NCBI RefSeq assembly: GCF_029537395.1
Contig: NZ_CP120677.1
Location: 2,044,566-2,108,565 of the forward strand
Source of the DNA: Tissierella sp. Yu-01
GTDB taxonomy: Bacteria > Bacillota > Clostridia > Tissierellales > Tissierellaceae
Reading direction: 5' to 3'
Length of the DNA stretch: 64,000 nt
Shown piece by piece: positions 52,900-62,124 of this stretch. The position numbers were made by a program, and so were the translations under genes. The notes below the pieces were generated by a model. The model saw nothing but the letters and a program-made list of their open reading frames with translations, had not been told where the DNA came from and made no database searches. Every line of letters begins with the position of its first letter. The stretch's first letter is position 1.

Positions 52900-54198
52900 T
52901 CACCTCATAAGTAAGTTATTTAGTAGGCACCAATCTAAAGCTTCTTTTTTCCCTAGACTTTCTTTTTCCTTAGTCATTAAATAAGGACTTTTACCTTCTG
53001 AAAGCATCTTTTCTAAAGGCAATAGATAAGATACTTCTTCATCATCTAATCCATTTCTTGCTATCTGAACTAGATTCTTTCCTATATCCAGTAATGTCCT
53101 ACCACTTAAATTTGCAAATAAGCCTTTATCTATCATTTCTTCTTTAGCATTATTGACCTCATCTATAGATGTGTCCTTTATCAATTCATATATCTTATTA
53201 AGATTTTCATCATTATATAGTATTCCCTTCCATAGGGCAATTACAGCAAAGTTCAATGGATAAGGAACTGCATCCATCATACGTATTTCCATAAATCTTT
53301 TAGTCCTTACATCAGGGAAAAACATGGTTAAAAAGTGCTCTAATTCATTAACATCATAGTTTTCCGGATCAAATAACTCTTTTACCTTTTTATCTCCTGT
53401 AGACTGTGCCACTCCATTTTTTATCTCCAATATTGGCGGTCCGTTAAGTATATATTCTGCATAAGCCTTATATCCAAAGCCATCATCTAAAGCTCCTTTT
53501 ACTATACCTGCTCTTTGTTTATCGGTATTTTCCCAGATAAATGCCCTTATTGTATGCTGTTCTCTTACTTCACCTTCAAAATATCTTGCATTCTCAAATA
53601 GTGAATACATTACTGGAGAAAGTACATTTGTGACTCTAAACTTCCTTCTATAATCCTCTTCATTTATGTAATCAAGAGAAACTTGAAGAGCTGCTGTACC
53701 CTTCATCATATTATGAGCATGAGTTCCTGTCTTTTTAAAGTAATTAAACATATAATCATATCTTTTTTTAGGTAATATACGTATATCATCTATTTTTGTC
53801 ACAGGATGGTATCCAACTGCCATCAAGCCTTGACCCTTTGCATCAAATATTGGAATTACCTCATTTAGAAATTCGAAATAGCCCCTTTCTAAATCCTTAA
53901 TTCTCTCTTCATGTCTAAGGCTTAATTCAAATTGACTTCCTGGTTCTAATGTAATAAACATATTTCCTTTATTTAAGCCAAGGATATAATCTCCCTCATA
54001 GGTTGCTTCCCAGCCTCTATTTTCTAAATCCTTAAGAGTTTCAGCTACTCCATTTTCTCCGTAATATGAAATGGTCTTTAGGGTATCCTTGTCAATTACA
54101 AAGTGTTCTAATTCCACACCTATTTTAAGATCGTCTTTTTTCTTTTCCCCACTTCTGATGTAGCTGGATATCTCCTCAATCTGTCTATGATAATCCAT
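52900..54198 (-). CDS. Glutamate-cysteine ligase (GCS2/plant-like type)
   Basis: A 432-residue enzyme joining glutamate and cysteine. It shows GVELEHFVID, the ITLEPGSQFELSLR ATP/Glu site and GTHAHNMMKGTAALQVSLDY, with YPLNFAVIALWKGILY towards the C-terminus. It belongs to the alpha-proteobacterial and plant type (COG3572), not the clostridial GshAB fusion. ATG 54198 follows GGGAGA. Coupled with the ATP-grasp gene, it defines a small thiol-peptide operon. Glutathione is uncommon in clostridia, so the final product is open. Confidence 0.85.
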   Translation of the reverse strand: MDYHRQIEEISSYIRSGEKKKDDLKIGVELEHFVIDKDTLKTISYYGENGVAETLKDLENRGWEATYEGDYILGLNKGNMFITLEPGSQFELSLRHEERIKDLERGYFEFLNEVIPIFDAKGQGLMAVGYHPVTKIDDIRILPKKRYDYMFNYFKKTGTHAHNMMKGTAALQVSLDYINEEDYRRKFRVTNVLSPVMYSLFENARYFEGEVREQHTIRAFIWENTDKQRAGIVKGALDDGFGYKAYAEYILNGPPILEIKNGVAQSTGDKKVKELFDPENYDVNELEHFLTMFFPDVRTKRFMEIRMMDAVPYPLNFAVIALWKGILYNDENLNKIYELIKDTSIDEVNNAKEEMIDKGLFANLSGRTLLDIGKNLVQIARNGLDDEEVSYLLPLEKMLSEGKSPYLMTKEKESLGKKEALDWCLLNNLLMR

Positions 54199-54269
54199 AA
54201 TAACATCTCCCTACAATATATTTCGTGCCTATAACTAATTATATACCCACTCAAACTTCAATAAAACCT

Positions 54270-55847
54270 TTAGCCACTTACAACCTTTTCTGCAACTCGA
54301 ATACCATCAACTGCTGCAGAAATAATTCCACCTGCATACCCAGCTCCTTCTCCTACAGGATAAATCCCACGTATATTAGCCTGCATATTTTCATCCCGTT
54401 GAATTCTTATTGGTGAAGAGCTTCTTGTTTCTACACCAGTCATTATTGCATCAGGATTAGCATAGCCTTTAATCTTCTTATCAAACAATAACAATGCTCT
54501 GTTGATGGTCTCTGATACATAGTCAGGTAAACATAATCTCAAATCTGTCATTTTTACTCCTGGTCTAAATGATGGTAGAATATCTCCATGGGATGTTGAT
54601 GGCTTGTTTATAAGAAAATCTCCAACCTTCTGAGCAGGTGCTTTATAATTACCTCCTCCAACTTCAAATGCTAACTTTTCCCACTTCCTTTGGAATTCTA
54701 CTCCTGCTAAAGGATGTTCACTACCAAAATCCTCTGGAGTAATACCAACTAAAAGTGCACTATTGGCATTTTCCTTATCTCTAGCATGATAGCTCATGCC
54801 ATTTGTCACTATCATGTTTTCTTCAGAAGCAGCTCCTACCACTACCCCTCCAGGACACATACAGAAAGTATAAGCACTTCTTCCATTATCTAAGTGTCCA
54901 GAAAGCTTATAATCAGCTGCACCTAATTTTTGATGTCCTGCAAACTCTCCATATTGACTTTCATTTATAAGTTTTTGAGGATGTTCAATACGTACACCTA
55001 TGGAAAATCCCTTTTGTTTAATCTCAATACCCTTCTCGTAAAGCATATAAAAGGTATCTCTTGCACTATGACCTAATGCTATCAATACCTTATCACATTT
55101 CAATATTTCACTATCATTTATTTTAACTCCAACTATCTTTTGATCCTCTATTAATAAATCAGTTAGTTTACTGTTAAACCTAACCTCTCCACCTAGAAAT
55201 ATTATTGTTTTTCTTATGTTTTTTACCACTTCTCTTAATATATCAGTTCCAATATGAGGCTTGTTTAAATAAAGAATTTCCTCAGGAGCCCCAGCTGCAA
55301 CAAATTCTTCGAGAACTTTCCTACATCTTGGGTCCTTAATAAGGGTTGTAAGCTTCCCATCTGAAAAGGTACCGGCTCCTCCTTCACCAAACTGAACATT
55401 GGATTCTGTATTTAGCTTACCTGCCTCCCAGAACAGTTCAATATCCTTTGCCCTTTCGTCTACTGATTTTCCTCTTTCAAGAATAATCGGTTTCAATCCC
55501 ATTTGAGCTAATGTTAAACCTGCAAATAAGCCAGCAGGTCCTAGTCCTACAACAACAGGTCTGGTAAAATCCTTGGGATTTCCATTATTTAATACATACT
55601 TTAACTCAGGAACTTTGATTACACCTTTTTTTGAATGTTTTCTTAAAATACGTTCCTCGTCTTCAACATCTATATCAACAGCATATACAAAGTGAACATC
55701 ATTTTTCTTTCTTGCATCGATTGACTTTTTAAATATTCTATAGTCCTTTATTGTTTCCTCTGATATATGAAGTTTCTTAGCAATTTCCTTCTTTATACTT
55801 TTTTCATCCTGATCTAAAGATAATTTAATTTCTGGTACTCGTAGCAT
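54270..55847 (-). CDS. FAD-dependent oxidoreductase (COG2509 family)
   Basis: A 525-residue flavoprotein. After an N-terminal 80-residue RNA-binding-like domain it shows the dinucleotide fold VVVGLGPAGLFAGLTLAQMG, then ERGKSVDERAKDIE, the family-specific NVQFGEGGAGTFSDGKLTT and the closing GEGAGYAGGIISAAVDGIRVA. The PGGVVVGAASEE motif with two Cys in FCMCPGG lies near residue 315. Members are found beside housekeeping genes in Firmicutes and their substrate is unknown. Being next to the thiol operon could hint at a disulfide role, but the family pattern argues against a dedicated link. Confidence 0.82.
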   Translation of the reverse strand: MLRVPEIKLSLDQDEKSIKKEIAKKLHISEETIKDYRIFKKSIDARKKNDVHFVYAVDIDVEDEERILRKHSKKGVIKVPELKYVLNNGNPKDFTRPVVVGLGPAGLFAGLTLAQMGLKPIILERGKSVDERAKDIELFWEAGKLNTESNVQFGEGGAGTFSDGKLTTLIKDPRCRKVLEEFVAAGAPEEILYLNKPHIGTDILREVVKNIRKTIIFLGGEVRFNSKLTDLLIEDQKIVGVKINDSEILKCDKVLIALGHSARDTFYMLYEKGIEIKQKGFSIGVRIEHPQKLINESQYGEFAGHQKLGAADYKLSGHLDNGRSAYTFCMCPGGVVVGAASEENMIVTNGMSYHARDKENANSALLVGITPEDFGSEHPLAGVEFQRKWEKLAFEVGGGNYKAPAQKVGDFLINKPSTSHGDILPSFRPGVKMTDLRLCLPDYVSETINRALLLFDKKIKGYANPDAIMTGVETRSSSPIRIQRDENMQANIRGIYPVGEGAGYAGGIISAAVDGIRVAEKVVSG

Positions 55848-55864
55848 CTTTTCTCCCCATTATT

Positions 55865-57040
55865 TTAATATTCGATATCAACTATTAGATTACATCTTTT
55901 ATCCGTGCACTTTTCTCTTATAAGGCTTTCATAATCAGCCTTTAAATCTTCCTGACTGGTAGTTTTACTTATCTTATTTCCATCTATAACAAGATGGAAT
56001 TCTATTTCTTTACCATCATCCTTTTCTAACAACTGGAAGTCATGTATTGACTTAACAATTGGATCAGCCTTTAATATTCTTTTAATGTTCTTTCTCAATT
56101 CATAGCTTTCTTTTGTTTCAGGTCCCAATGGATCCATATGAACTACTAGGGTTATATCATACTTCTCACCTAATTCTCTTTCCATCCTATCAATGACTTC
56201 ATGAATAGTTATATTATCTACATCTGCTGGAAACTCAACATCAACAGTTGCCATTGTTCTACCTGCACCATAGGAATGTATAAACAAATCGTGGGTTCCA
56301 ATAATATAGTCATACGTCAAAATATCCATATTGATTGATCTGATTAAATCTTCATCTGGAGCTTCACCTATTAAAGGACTTATAGTATCTTTAACAAGAT
56401 TATATCCATTATACATTATTAATAAAGATACGATTATTCCAATTATCCCATCGATAGGCAATGTAGTAAAACGCCCTACTATAATGGATACTAGAACTAC
56501 TGAAGTAGTAAGTACATCACCTAGAGCATCTGTAGCTGTTGCCTTTAATCCAGTAGCATTGATCTTCTCACCGAGAGAATAGTTAAACCTACTTAACCAC
56601 ATCTTTATAATAATTGATAATATTAAAATTACAAATGAATATGCCTCAAATTTTACCGGATGAGGATTTATAATTCTATCATAGGATGTCCTAATGAATT
56701 GAAAACCAACTAATATTACCATAAAGGCAACCATTAGTGCAGATATATACTCTATTCTTCCATGTCCATATGGATGTTCCTTATCAGGAGGCATATTGGA
56801 TAGCCTAAATCCTATTAAAGTTATTATTGAAGAAGCAGCATCAGATAAATTATTGATACCATCTGCTATAACGCTGACAGAAGATATTAATATACCAATA
56901 ATCAACTTTATAACTGATAAGAATATATTAGCAACAAGACCTACAATACTGGCTAGATATGCCACTTTAGTTCTTGTTTCTTTTTTACTATAATCCCTTG
57001 GTTCTTTAATTATCACATTTAGCAAATAATTCGTAATCAT
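55865..57040 (-). CDS. Cation diffusion facilitator (CDF) transporter
   Basis: A 391-residue metal exporter with six membrane helices and a long C-terminal cytoplasmic extension. The metal-site motif is SVIADGINNLSDAASSII in helix II and the interhelix loop is PPDKEHPYGHGRIEYISALM; the helix V site reads ATATDALGDVLTT. These resemble the Mn2+/Fe2+ CDF group (DxxxD). The C-terminal part (about 300-391) has two extra ferredoxin-like units, longer than usual. ATG 57040 follows AAGGAG. Confidence 0.88.
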   Translation of the reverse strand: MITNYLLNVIIKEPRDYSKKETRTKVAYLASIVGLVANIFLSVIKLIIGILISSVSVIADGINNLSDAASSIITLIGFRLSNMPPDKEHPYGHGRIEYISALMVAFMVILVGFQFIRTSYDRIINPHPVKFEAYSFVILILSIIIKMWLSRFNYSLGEKINATGLKATATDALGDVLTTSVVLVSIIVGRFTTLPIDGIIGIIVSLLIMYNGYNLVKDTISPLIGEAPDEDLIRSINMDILTYDYIIGTHDLFIHSYGAGRTMATVDVEFPADVDNITIHEVIDRMERELGEKYDITLVVHMDPLGPETKESYELRKNIKRILKADPIVKSIHDFQLLEKDDGKEIEFHLVIDGNKISKTTSQEDLKADYESLIREKCTDKRCNLIVDIEY

Positions 57041-57148
57041 TAGTTAAACTCCTTAAATGTATCTAGTCTAAGTATACCACTTTTAAAGCACTATATTACA
57101 TATTACCCAATTAATTAAATTTTCAACATACAATTGGCACACCACAAA

Positions 57149-57176
57149 AAAGTAGAGTAAAACTTTACTCTACTTT
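57149..57176 (-). terminator. Terminator after the siderophore operon
   Basis: AAAGTAGAGTAAA pairs with TTTACTCTACTTT, with an A/T tail on both sides, about 50 bp past the ATPase stop. Confidence 0.85.
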
Positions 57177-57228
57177 CTAAAAACTGAAATTTGTCTTTAA
57201 TAAAACAATCTTTCATTTAATTTCACAA

Positions 57229-57981
57229 CTAATAAATCGCTACAGGACCATGAGGACCATCGATAATTTCTATTTTTGTTTCAAAAATATCTGTTAAAAC
57301 TTCTGAGTCCATAACCTCTTGTACTGTTCCAAAGGCCGCAATTTGTCCATATTTCATGGCACAAATTCTATCTGAATATTTAGCTGCAAAATTTATATCA
57401 TGCATAACCGTTAGAATTGTTCTTCCAAATTCATTGGCAGCTCGTCTCAAATGCTCCATCATTTGAACAGAACGAGCAACATCAAGGTTATTCAGCGGCT
57501 CGTCTAAAAGCACATATTCAGTCTCTTGGCACAAAACCATTGCCACATATGCTCTTTGTCTTTGACCACCAGATAACTCATCTAAGTATCTATTTTCTAA
57601 ATCTCTTAGTCCTAAAAAATCTATATATTTAGAAATAATAATCTCATCTTCTTTATTTAACCTACCCTTTGAATAAGGAAAACGTCCAAAACCAACTAAT
57701 TGTCTAACTGTAAGCCTAGTTATAAAGTGGTTTTCTTGTCGTAAAATAGTCAAAACTTTTGCCAAGTCTTCTGATTTTGATACAGAAACGTCCATATTTG
57801 CTACTTTAATCGATCCTTCATCCATATCCAAAAGTCTTCCGATCATCAAAAGTGTGGTGGATTTTCCAGCACCATTTGGTCCAATTAAAGAAGTAAGACC
57901 GGCTTTTGGTATGTCAATATTCAAAGGTCCTATTTTTACCTCATCAGAATATTCCTTTTTAGCATTACTTATATTTATCAT
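57229..57981 (-). CDS. Iron-siderophore ABC transporter ATPase (YclP-like)
   Basis: A 250-residue ATPase with Walker A GPNGAGKSTT (about 34-43), Q-loop LTILRQENHFI, signature LSGGQRQR and Walker B YVLLDEPLNNLD. It follows the second permease with a 4-base overlap. The operon, with iron-type binding protein and Fur box, supports iron uptake; similarity is closest to YclP of Bacillus petrobactin uptake. Confidence 0.9.
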   Translation of the reverse strand: MINISNAKKEYSDEVKIGPLNIDIPKAGLTSLIGPNGAGKSTTLLMIGRLLDMDEGSIKVANMDVSVSKSEDLAKVLTILRQENHFITRLTVRQLVGFGRFPYSKGRLNKEDEIIISKYIDFLGLRDLENRYLDELSGGQRQRAYVAMVLCQETEYVLLDEPLNNLDVARSVQMMEHLRRAANEFGRTILTVMHDINFAAKYSDRICAMKYGQIAAFGTVQEVMDSEVLTDIFETKIEIIDGPHGPVAIY

Positions 57982-59042
57982 AAAGTCCCCTTCCTTAAAA
58001 TTACAATTAAAAATGTTATTCCACCAAACATTTCGATAATAATCGAAACTACACCTTGTGCATTAAACACATGGTACATAAAAAAGTATGCACCAGTTAA
58101 TATCAAGAATCCTATGGCAAGTGCCATTGGAAAAATATACCTATGATCATAAGTTGGCGCCGCTTGATAACTCAAGGTCGCAACTAAAAATCCAAAAAAA
58201 GTAAGTGGTCCTACTAAAGCAGTTGAAATTGACATCAGAACTGAAACTAATACCAAAGCGTAAATTACACTAAACTGATGATTGACTCCCAAGGAAGTAG
58301 AAACATATTTTCCAAGGGACACTACATTTAGCCTCTTTGAAAATAAAAGAATAAGTACTGACACAACTATTACAATTGGAATTGCAATAGGAAAATACTC
58401 AACATCTGCATTGTTTACAGAACCAAATAATCTTGCTTGTAAAATATCAAACTCTGATGGTGCAAGAAGTCTTCTCATAAAAGATGACAAAGACCTTAGC
58501 CCAGTTCCAATAATAACTCCAACTAAAAGCATAAGTTGCAAATCTCCATACTTTCCGGAAAGCAACCATCCATATAGTATCAAACACATCAAAACCATAG
58601 CAGTCACTTGAAATAAAAATGATCCAGTGCCACTAAAACCTATAAATGTACTAACTCCAAAGAAAAACATTGTGCTAGTATGAATTGTTGAATAAAGTGC
58701 TTCAAAACCTAAAAGCGAAGGGGTTATGACCCTATTATTCGTAATAGACTGAAATGCAACAGTGGATAAACTCTGGCATACTGCAGCAATTATCATTGCA
58801 ACAAGAGCTATCATCCTTCTTCTAACAACTGGGATAAAAGATGGTGAATCTATAGGAACTGGATTGTTATAAACCAAAAGTCCATAGGAAGCAAGAGCTC
58901 CCAAAGCAACTAGGGTTATCAACAAAATCCAATAACGTTTTTCTTCTTTCTTAGAACGAAACGCTCTAGCTGATCTATTTTCAGTATGTAGGCTAGAAGC
59001 GATTTTAATATTTTCTTTATTTCTATATACTAATTCGTTCAT
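57978..59042 (-). CDS. Iron-siderophore ABC transporter permease (YclO-like)
   Basis: A 354-residue FecCD-type permease with about nine or ten helices. It is second of two permeases and overlaps both neighbours by 4 bases. Landmarks are the GVIIGTGLRSLSSFMRRLLA loop and GPLTFFGFLVATLSYQ, both typical of the family's coupling region. A soluble N-terminal stretch of about 35 residues (ENRSARAFRSKKEEKRY) is unusually long. Confidence 0.9.
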   Translation of the reverse strand: MNELVYRNKENIKIASSLHTENRSARAFRSKKEEKRYWILLITLVALGALASYGLLVYNNPVPIDSPSFIPVVRRRMIALVAMIIAAVCQSLSTVAFQSITNNRVITPSLLGFEALYSTIHTSTMFFFGVSTFIGFSGTGSFLFQVTAMVLMCLILYGWLLSGKYGDLQLMLLVGVIIGTGLRSLSSFMRRLLAPSEFDILQARLFGSVNNADVEYFPIAIPIVIVVSVLILLFSKRLNVVSLGKYVSTSLGVNHQFSVIYALVLVSVLMSISTALVGPLTFFGFLVATLSYQAAPTYDHRYIFPMALAIGFLILTGAYFFMYHVFNAQGVVSIIIEMFGGITFLIVILRKGTL

Positions 59043-60052
59043 CTTAGCCTCCTTTGTCTCAATAAAATTATAATAAATACTACCGCTCCCACTGTTCCAA
59101 GTATCAAGGAAACAGGTACTTCAAAAGGCATTATAATTGTACGAGAAATTATATCACAAAGGGTTATAGTACCCATTCCTAGCACACATACCCAGGGTAA
59201 ATTACTCCTAAGATCATCTCCTCTATACATTGAAACAATATTTGGTACAATTAAACCTAAAAAAGGTAAGTTCCCAATAACAGCTGCAACAATCCCTACT
59301 GCCAAGGAAATTAGACCAGTACCAAAAATAACTATTCTTTTGTAGTTTACTCCAAGACTTGTTGCAATATCTTCACCTAATCCAGCTAAGGTTAGTCTAT
59401 CAGCGTAAACAAAAATAAAAATCGTAACTACAACTATTAGCCATAAATATTCATATCTTCCAACTTGAATTGGTGCGAAAGAACCTACAAACCAAGATTC
59501 AATATTTTGTGTCATTTGAAAAACCAGTCCAACGAAGGTGGAAATTGCGGAAATGACTGCTCCAAGCATCATCCCAATAATTGGGACAATTAAAGATGAA
59601 CGTAGTCTTACTCTTCTTAAAAAGAAAAAGAAGACCATAGTTCCTATAAAGGAAAATAGAATTGCACCAGCCATTCTTTGAACTAAAGTTGGTGCTGGAA
59701 ATAATAAGTAAACAAAAATAAGTCCCAAACCTGCCCATTCAATAGTTCCTGTAGTAGTAGGCTCGACTAGACGATTCTGTGTAATAAGTTGCATTACTAG
59801 ACCAGCCATTGACATTGCGGCTCCAGTAAGCATTAGCGCAACTGTTCTTGGAACACGAGTTATGAAGAACATGCTTATTCCATCCTCTTGTCCTTGTATA
59901 TCATAAACCCCAGTAAACAGGGATATGATAGCTAAAATTATAATAACTATAATTGCGAATATAAAAGGCTTTGTCCATATTTTATTGTGTTTATAAGCTT
60001 CGGGCTGAGAATTCTCAGCCCTAGTTATTTTTTGTATTGTATTCTTTTGCAC
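59039..60052 (-). CDS. Iron-siderophore ABC transporter permease (YclN-like)
   Basis: A 337-residue FecCD permease with ten helices. It shows FFITRVPRTVALMLTGAAMS, VEPTTTGTIEWAGLG, GNLPFLGLIVPNIVSMYRGD and ISRTIIMPFEVPVSLILGTVG. The start is GTG 60052 after AAGGAG; it follows the binding protein by 22 bp and overlaps the next permease. The two permeases form the heterodimeric channel. Confidence 0.92.
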   Translation of the reverse strand: MQKNTIQKITRAENSQPEAYKHNKIWTKPFIFAIIVIIILAIISLFTGVYDIQGQEDGISMFFITRVPRTVALMLTGAAMSMAGLVMQLITQNRLVEPTTTGTIEWAGLGLIFVYLLFPAPTLVQRMAGAILFSFIGTMVFFFFLRRVRLRSSLIVPIIGMMLGAVISAISTFVGLVFQMTQNIESWFVGSFAPIQVGRYEYLWLIVVVTIFIFVYADRLTLAGLGEDIATSLGVNYKRIVIFGTGLISLAVGIVAAVIGNLPFLGLIVPNIVSMYRGDDLRSNLPWVCVLGMGTITLCDIISRTIIMPFEVPVSLILGTVGAVVFIIILLRQRRLR

Positions 60053-60074
60053 TATATTTACTCCTTTGTGTTAC

Positions 60075-61094
60075 TTAGTTAAAAGCATTTGCAAGATTTT
60101 CAAATAACTCCAGATAAGTTTGTATCGATTCATTTGTGTAAGTGTCATTTGGTGCATAAACTATCTTTCCTTCAGTAACAGCCTTTGTGTTTTGAAGAGC
60201 AGGTGAATTATCGATAACATCCTGAGCTGGAACTGCATCAGCTGCAGAAGATGTTGCAGCGTCACGATCTAGCACGAAAATCCAATCAGGATTACTTTGC
60301 GCAATAGCTTCAACTGATATATCATCACCTTGGTGGTCTGAAGAAGTATTACCAACTTCTAAAGCTGGAACCCATCCAAAGATTTCATACATTGGTCCCC
60401 AAACACGTCCAGAGCTAGGAGCTGAAAATCCAATATTTCCACCAGAAACTACTACACTCATAACTTTATCAGTTCCATTATATGCTGATTTTGCATCTTC
60501 TATAGCTTGATCAAATTCAGCTACTAATTGTTTAGCTTCTTCATTTTTATCAAATATTTGTCCCAAAGTGATTGTAGCATCTTTAAGTCCATTTACTAAG
60601 TTTTCACCAGGTGTATCAGCTGTCTCAGATACATCAATATTAAGATCAATAACAGCTGCATTAGGTACTAATGCTTTTATTTCATCATAAAAACTGGCAA
60701 ATCTTTGACCAATAATTACAAGTTCAGGTTCTACAGCTGCTATAATTTCAAGATTTGGTTCTCTATGATTCCCAATATCTTGAACTGATTCATCAGTTAC
60801 ATATGGTGAATCTGCAGGCATCACAGCCTTTGGAGCAGCGGCTAATTCAATTCCCCAATCAGCTAAAGTTTCAAAAGTTCTATTATCCAAAGCAACTACA
60901 TTCTTTGGATTTACAGGAACAGTAACAGTTCCATGTGCATCAGTGATTTCAACTGTTAAAGCTTCCGTAGGCTCATTTACTTGATCATTAGTAACAGGTT
61001 CATTAGGTTGATTATTTGAATTTGTACAAGCTGTTAACAATAAAGCAAATGCTGCAATAATAATCGTTAATTTTAAAAATTTAGACTTTTTCAT
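60075..61094 (-). CDS. Iron-siderophore substrate-binding lipoprotein (YclQ-like)
   Basis: A 339-residue lipoprotein with signal and lipobox LLTACTNS, then a type III (FepB/BtuF-like) binding fold. Landmarks are VTVPVNPKNVVALDNRTFETL, the hinge EPELVIIGQRFASFYDE and SVVVSGGNIGFSAPSSGR. The C-terminal half keeps QSNPDWIFVLDRDAA. It is first in the operon, under the Fur-controlled divergent promoter region. ATG 61094 follows AAGGAGAG. Possible ligands are catecholate siderophores such as petrobactin. Confidence 0.93.
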   Translation of the reverse strand: MKKSKFLKLTIIIAAFALLLTACTNSNNQPNEPVTNDQVNEPTEALTVEITDAHGTVTVPVNPKNVVALDNRTFETLADWGIELAAAPKAVMPADSPYVTDESVQDIGNHREPNLEIIAAVEPELVIIGQRFASFYDEIKALVPNAAVIDLNIDVSETADTPGENLVNGLKDATITLGQIFDKNEEAKQLVAEFDQAIEDAKSAYNGTDKVMSVVVSGGNIGFSAPSSGRVWGPMYEIFGWVPALEVGNTSSDHQGDDISVEAIAQSNPDWIFVLDRDAATSSAADAVPAQDVIDNSPALQNTKAVTEGKIVYAPNDTYTNESIQTYLELFENLANAFN

Positions 61095-61118
61095 AATTCT
61101 CTCCTTAATATATAAGTA

Positions 61119-61153
61119 TTATAACGAGGTTATAATATCCCCGCTTCTTCAAG
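61119..61153. repeat. Partial copy of the 41.7-kb element
   Basis: TTATAACGAGGT followed by ATAATAT and CCCCGCTTCTTCAAG parallels, in inverted orientation, the 41770-41808 arm (AGAAGCGGGGG and ACCTCGTTATAA). The inner TTATAAC-GAG-GTTATAA is a hairpin. The element sits in the 5' untranslated region of the binding-protein gene. Confidence 0.55.
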
Positions 61154-61257
61154 CAGTTTCATCAATGCTTAAATAATCAAAATATCTTTATTCATGTGTT
61201 ACACCTATGTATAATCTATTTGATTTTGGCCCCCCTTATGTTATAATATTATTAATT

Positions 61258-61276
61258 GATAATGATTATCACTATC
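61258..61276. promoter_or_regulatory. Fur box
   Basis: GATAATGATTATCACTATC differs at one base from the 19-bp Fur consensus (GATAATGATwATCATTATC). It lies between the siderophore operon and the AraC gene and should repress one or both when iron is plentiful. Confidence 0.9.
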
Positions 61277-61295
61277 AATAGTATAGCATGGTTTC

Positions 61296-61324
61296 TTGAT
61301 TCAATATTTGATGATATTTATAAC
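61296..61324 (+). promoter_or_regulatory. Promoter of the divergent AraC gene
   Basis: TTGATT (61296-61301), a 17-bp spacer and TATAAC (61319-61324), placed about 20 bp downstream of the Fur box. Confidence 0.55.
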
Positions 61325-61362
61325 TTTATAACTAAATTTAGATGGAATAGGTGATTGATGAA

Positions 61363-62088
61363 ATGAACAATAGTATTGCAGAAACTCTAGAGAGATTTTA
61401 CATATGTACAAACTTACCTATTATCGCCTTTGATGGACATGGTTCCATGATAGATTCCTCGGGCTATAATGATAATTTTATTTACTTATTTAAAGAAAAT
61501 GGTGTTTATAATAAAGCAATAGACAATCTACAATTACTAGATAATAGAAATCATATTATTATACCATCCATAAAAGGAATCAACTTTACTATATGCTTAA
61601 TAGACCCTAAGGACATAAACAGAGGCATATATATATTAGGACCTCATTCGTGTGCTATGAATAATCCACTTGGTGCACCCTATAAACCTAAATGTTTAAT
61701 TAATAATTTAGTAACTCTATTATATATAGTTGCTAAGGATATAAATCGCGGAAGACATTTTAAGGTAAGTTATAGCTATCATGTAAGGAAGGCTCTGGAT
61801 TATATGGATACCAGATATAGTGAAAATATTACATTGTTGGGTTTATCTAAATATCTTAATATAAACAAATCCTATCTTTGCTCACTTCTAAAAAAGGAAA
61901 CAGGTAAGACCTTCACTCAAGCCCTAAATGAGGTAAGAATAGAAAAAAGTAAGAAGTTGCTTATGGAAAGTAATTCATCGATGTTGGATGTAGCTCTTCA
62001 GGTAGGTTTTAACAATCAAAATTACTATAATATAACTTTTAAAAAGATTACGGGAATGACTCCTTTAGAATATAAAAAAGCGGCATAA
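61363..62088 (+). CDS. AraC-family regulator, probably of siderophore uptake
   Basis: A 241-residue regulator with an unassigned N-terminal ligand domain (about 1-135) and a C-terminal AraC double HTH, LLGLSKYLNINKSYLCSLLK and MLDVALQVGFNNQNYYNITF, ending TPLEYKK. I take ATG 61363, 7 bp behind AGGTGA; GTG 61351 is possible. It is divergent from the iron transporter and shares the Fur box region, so activation by the imported siderophore is a fair guess, as in other AraC-type siderophore regulators. Confidence 0.85.
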   Translation: MNNSIAETLERFYICTNLPIIAFDGHGSMIDSSGYNDNFIYLFKENGVYNKAIDNLQLLDNRNHIIIPSIKGINFTICLIDPKDINRGIYILGPHSCAMNNPLGAPYKPKCLINNLVTLLYIVAKDINRGRHFKVSYSYHVRKALDYMDTRYSENITLLGLSKYLNINKSYLCSLLKKETGKTFTQALNEVRIEKSKKLLMESNSSMLDVALQVGFNNQNYYNITFKKITGMTPLEYKKAA

Positions 62089-62093
62089 TAAAG

Positions 62094-62119
62094 CCCCAGC
62101 TCAGATGGCTGGGGAATTT
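62094..62119 (+). terminator. Terminator of the AraC gene
   Basis: CCCCAGC pairs with GCTGGGG; AATTTTATT follows. Confidence 0.8.
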
Positions 62120-62124
62120 TATTA

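Noticed and set aside
45498..54198. The gamma-glutamyl hydrolase, glutamate-cysteine ligase and ATP-grasp genes as one operon
   Set aside because: Potassium uptake and repair genes plus a terminator at 51413 separate them; only a loose functional link remains.
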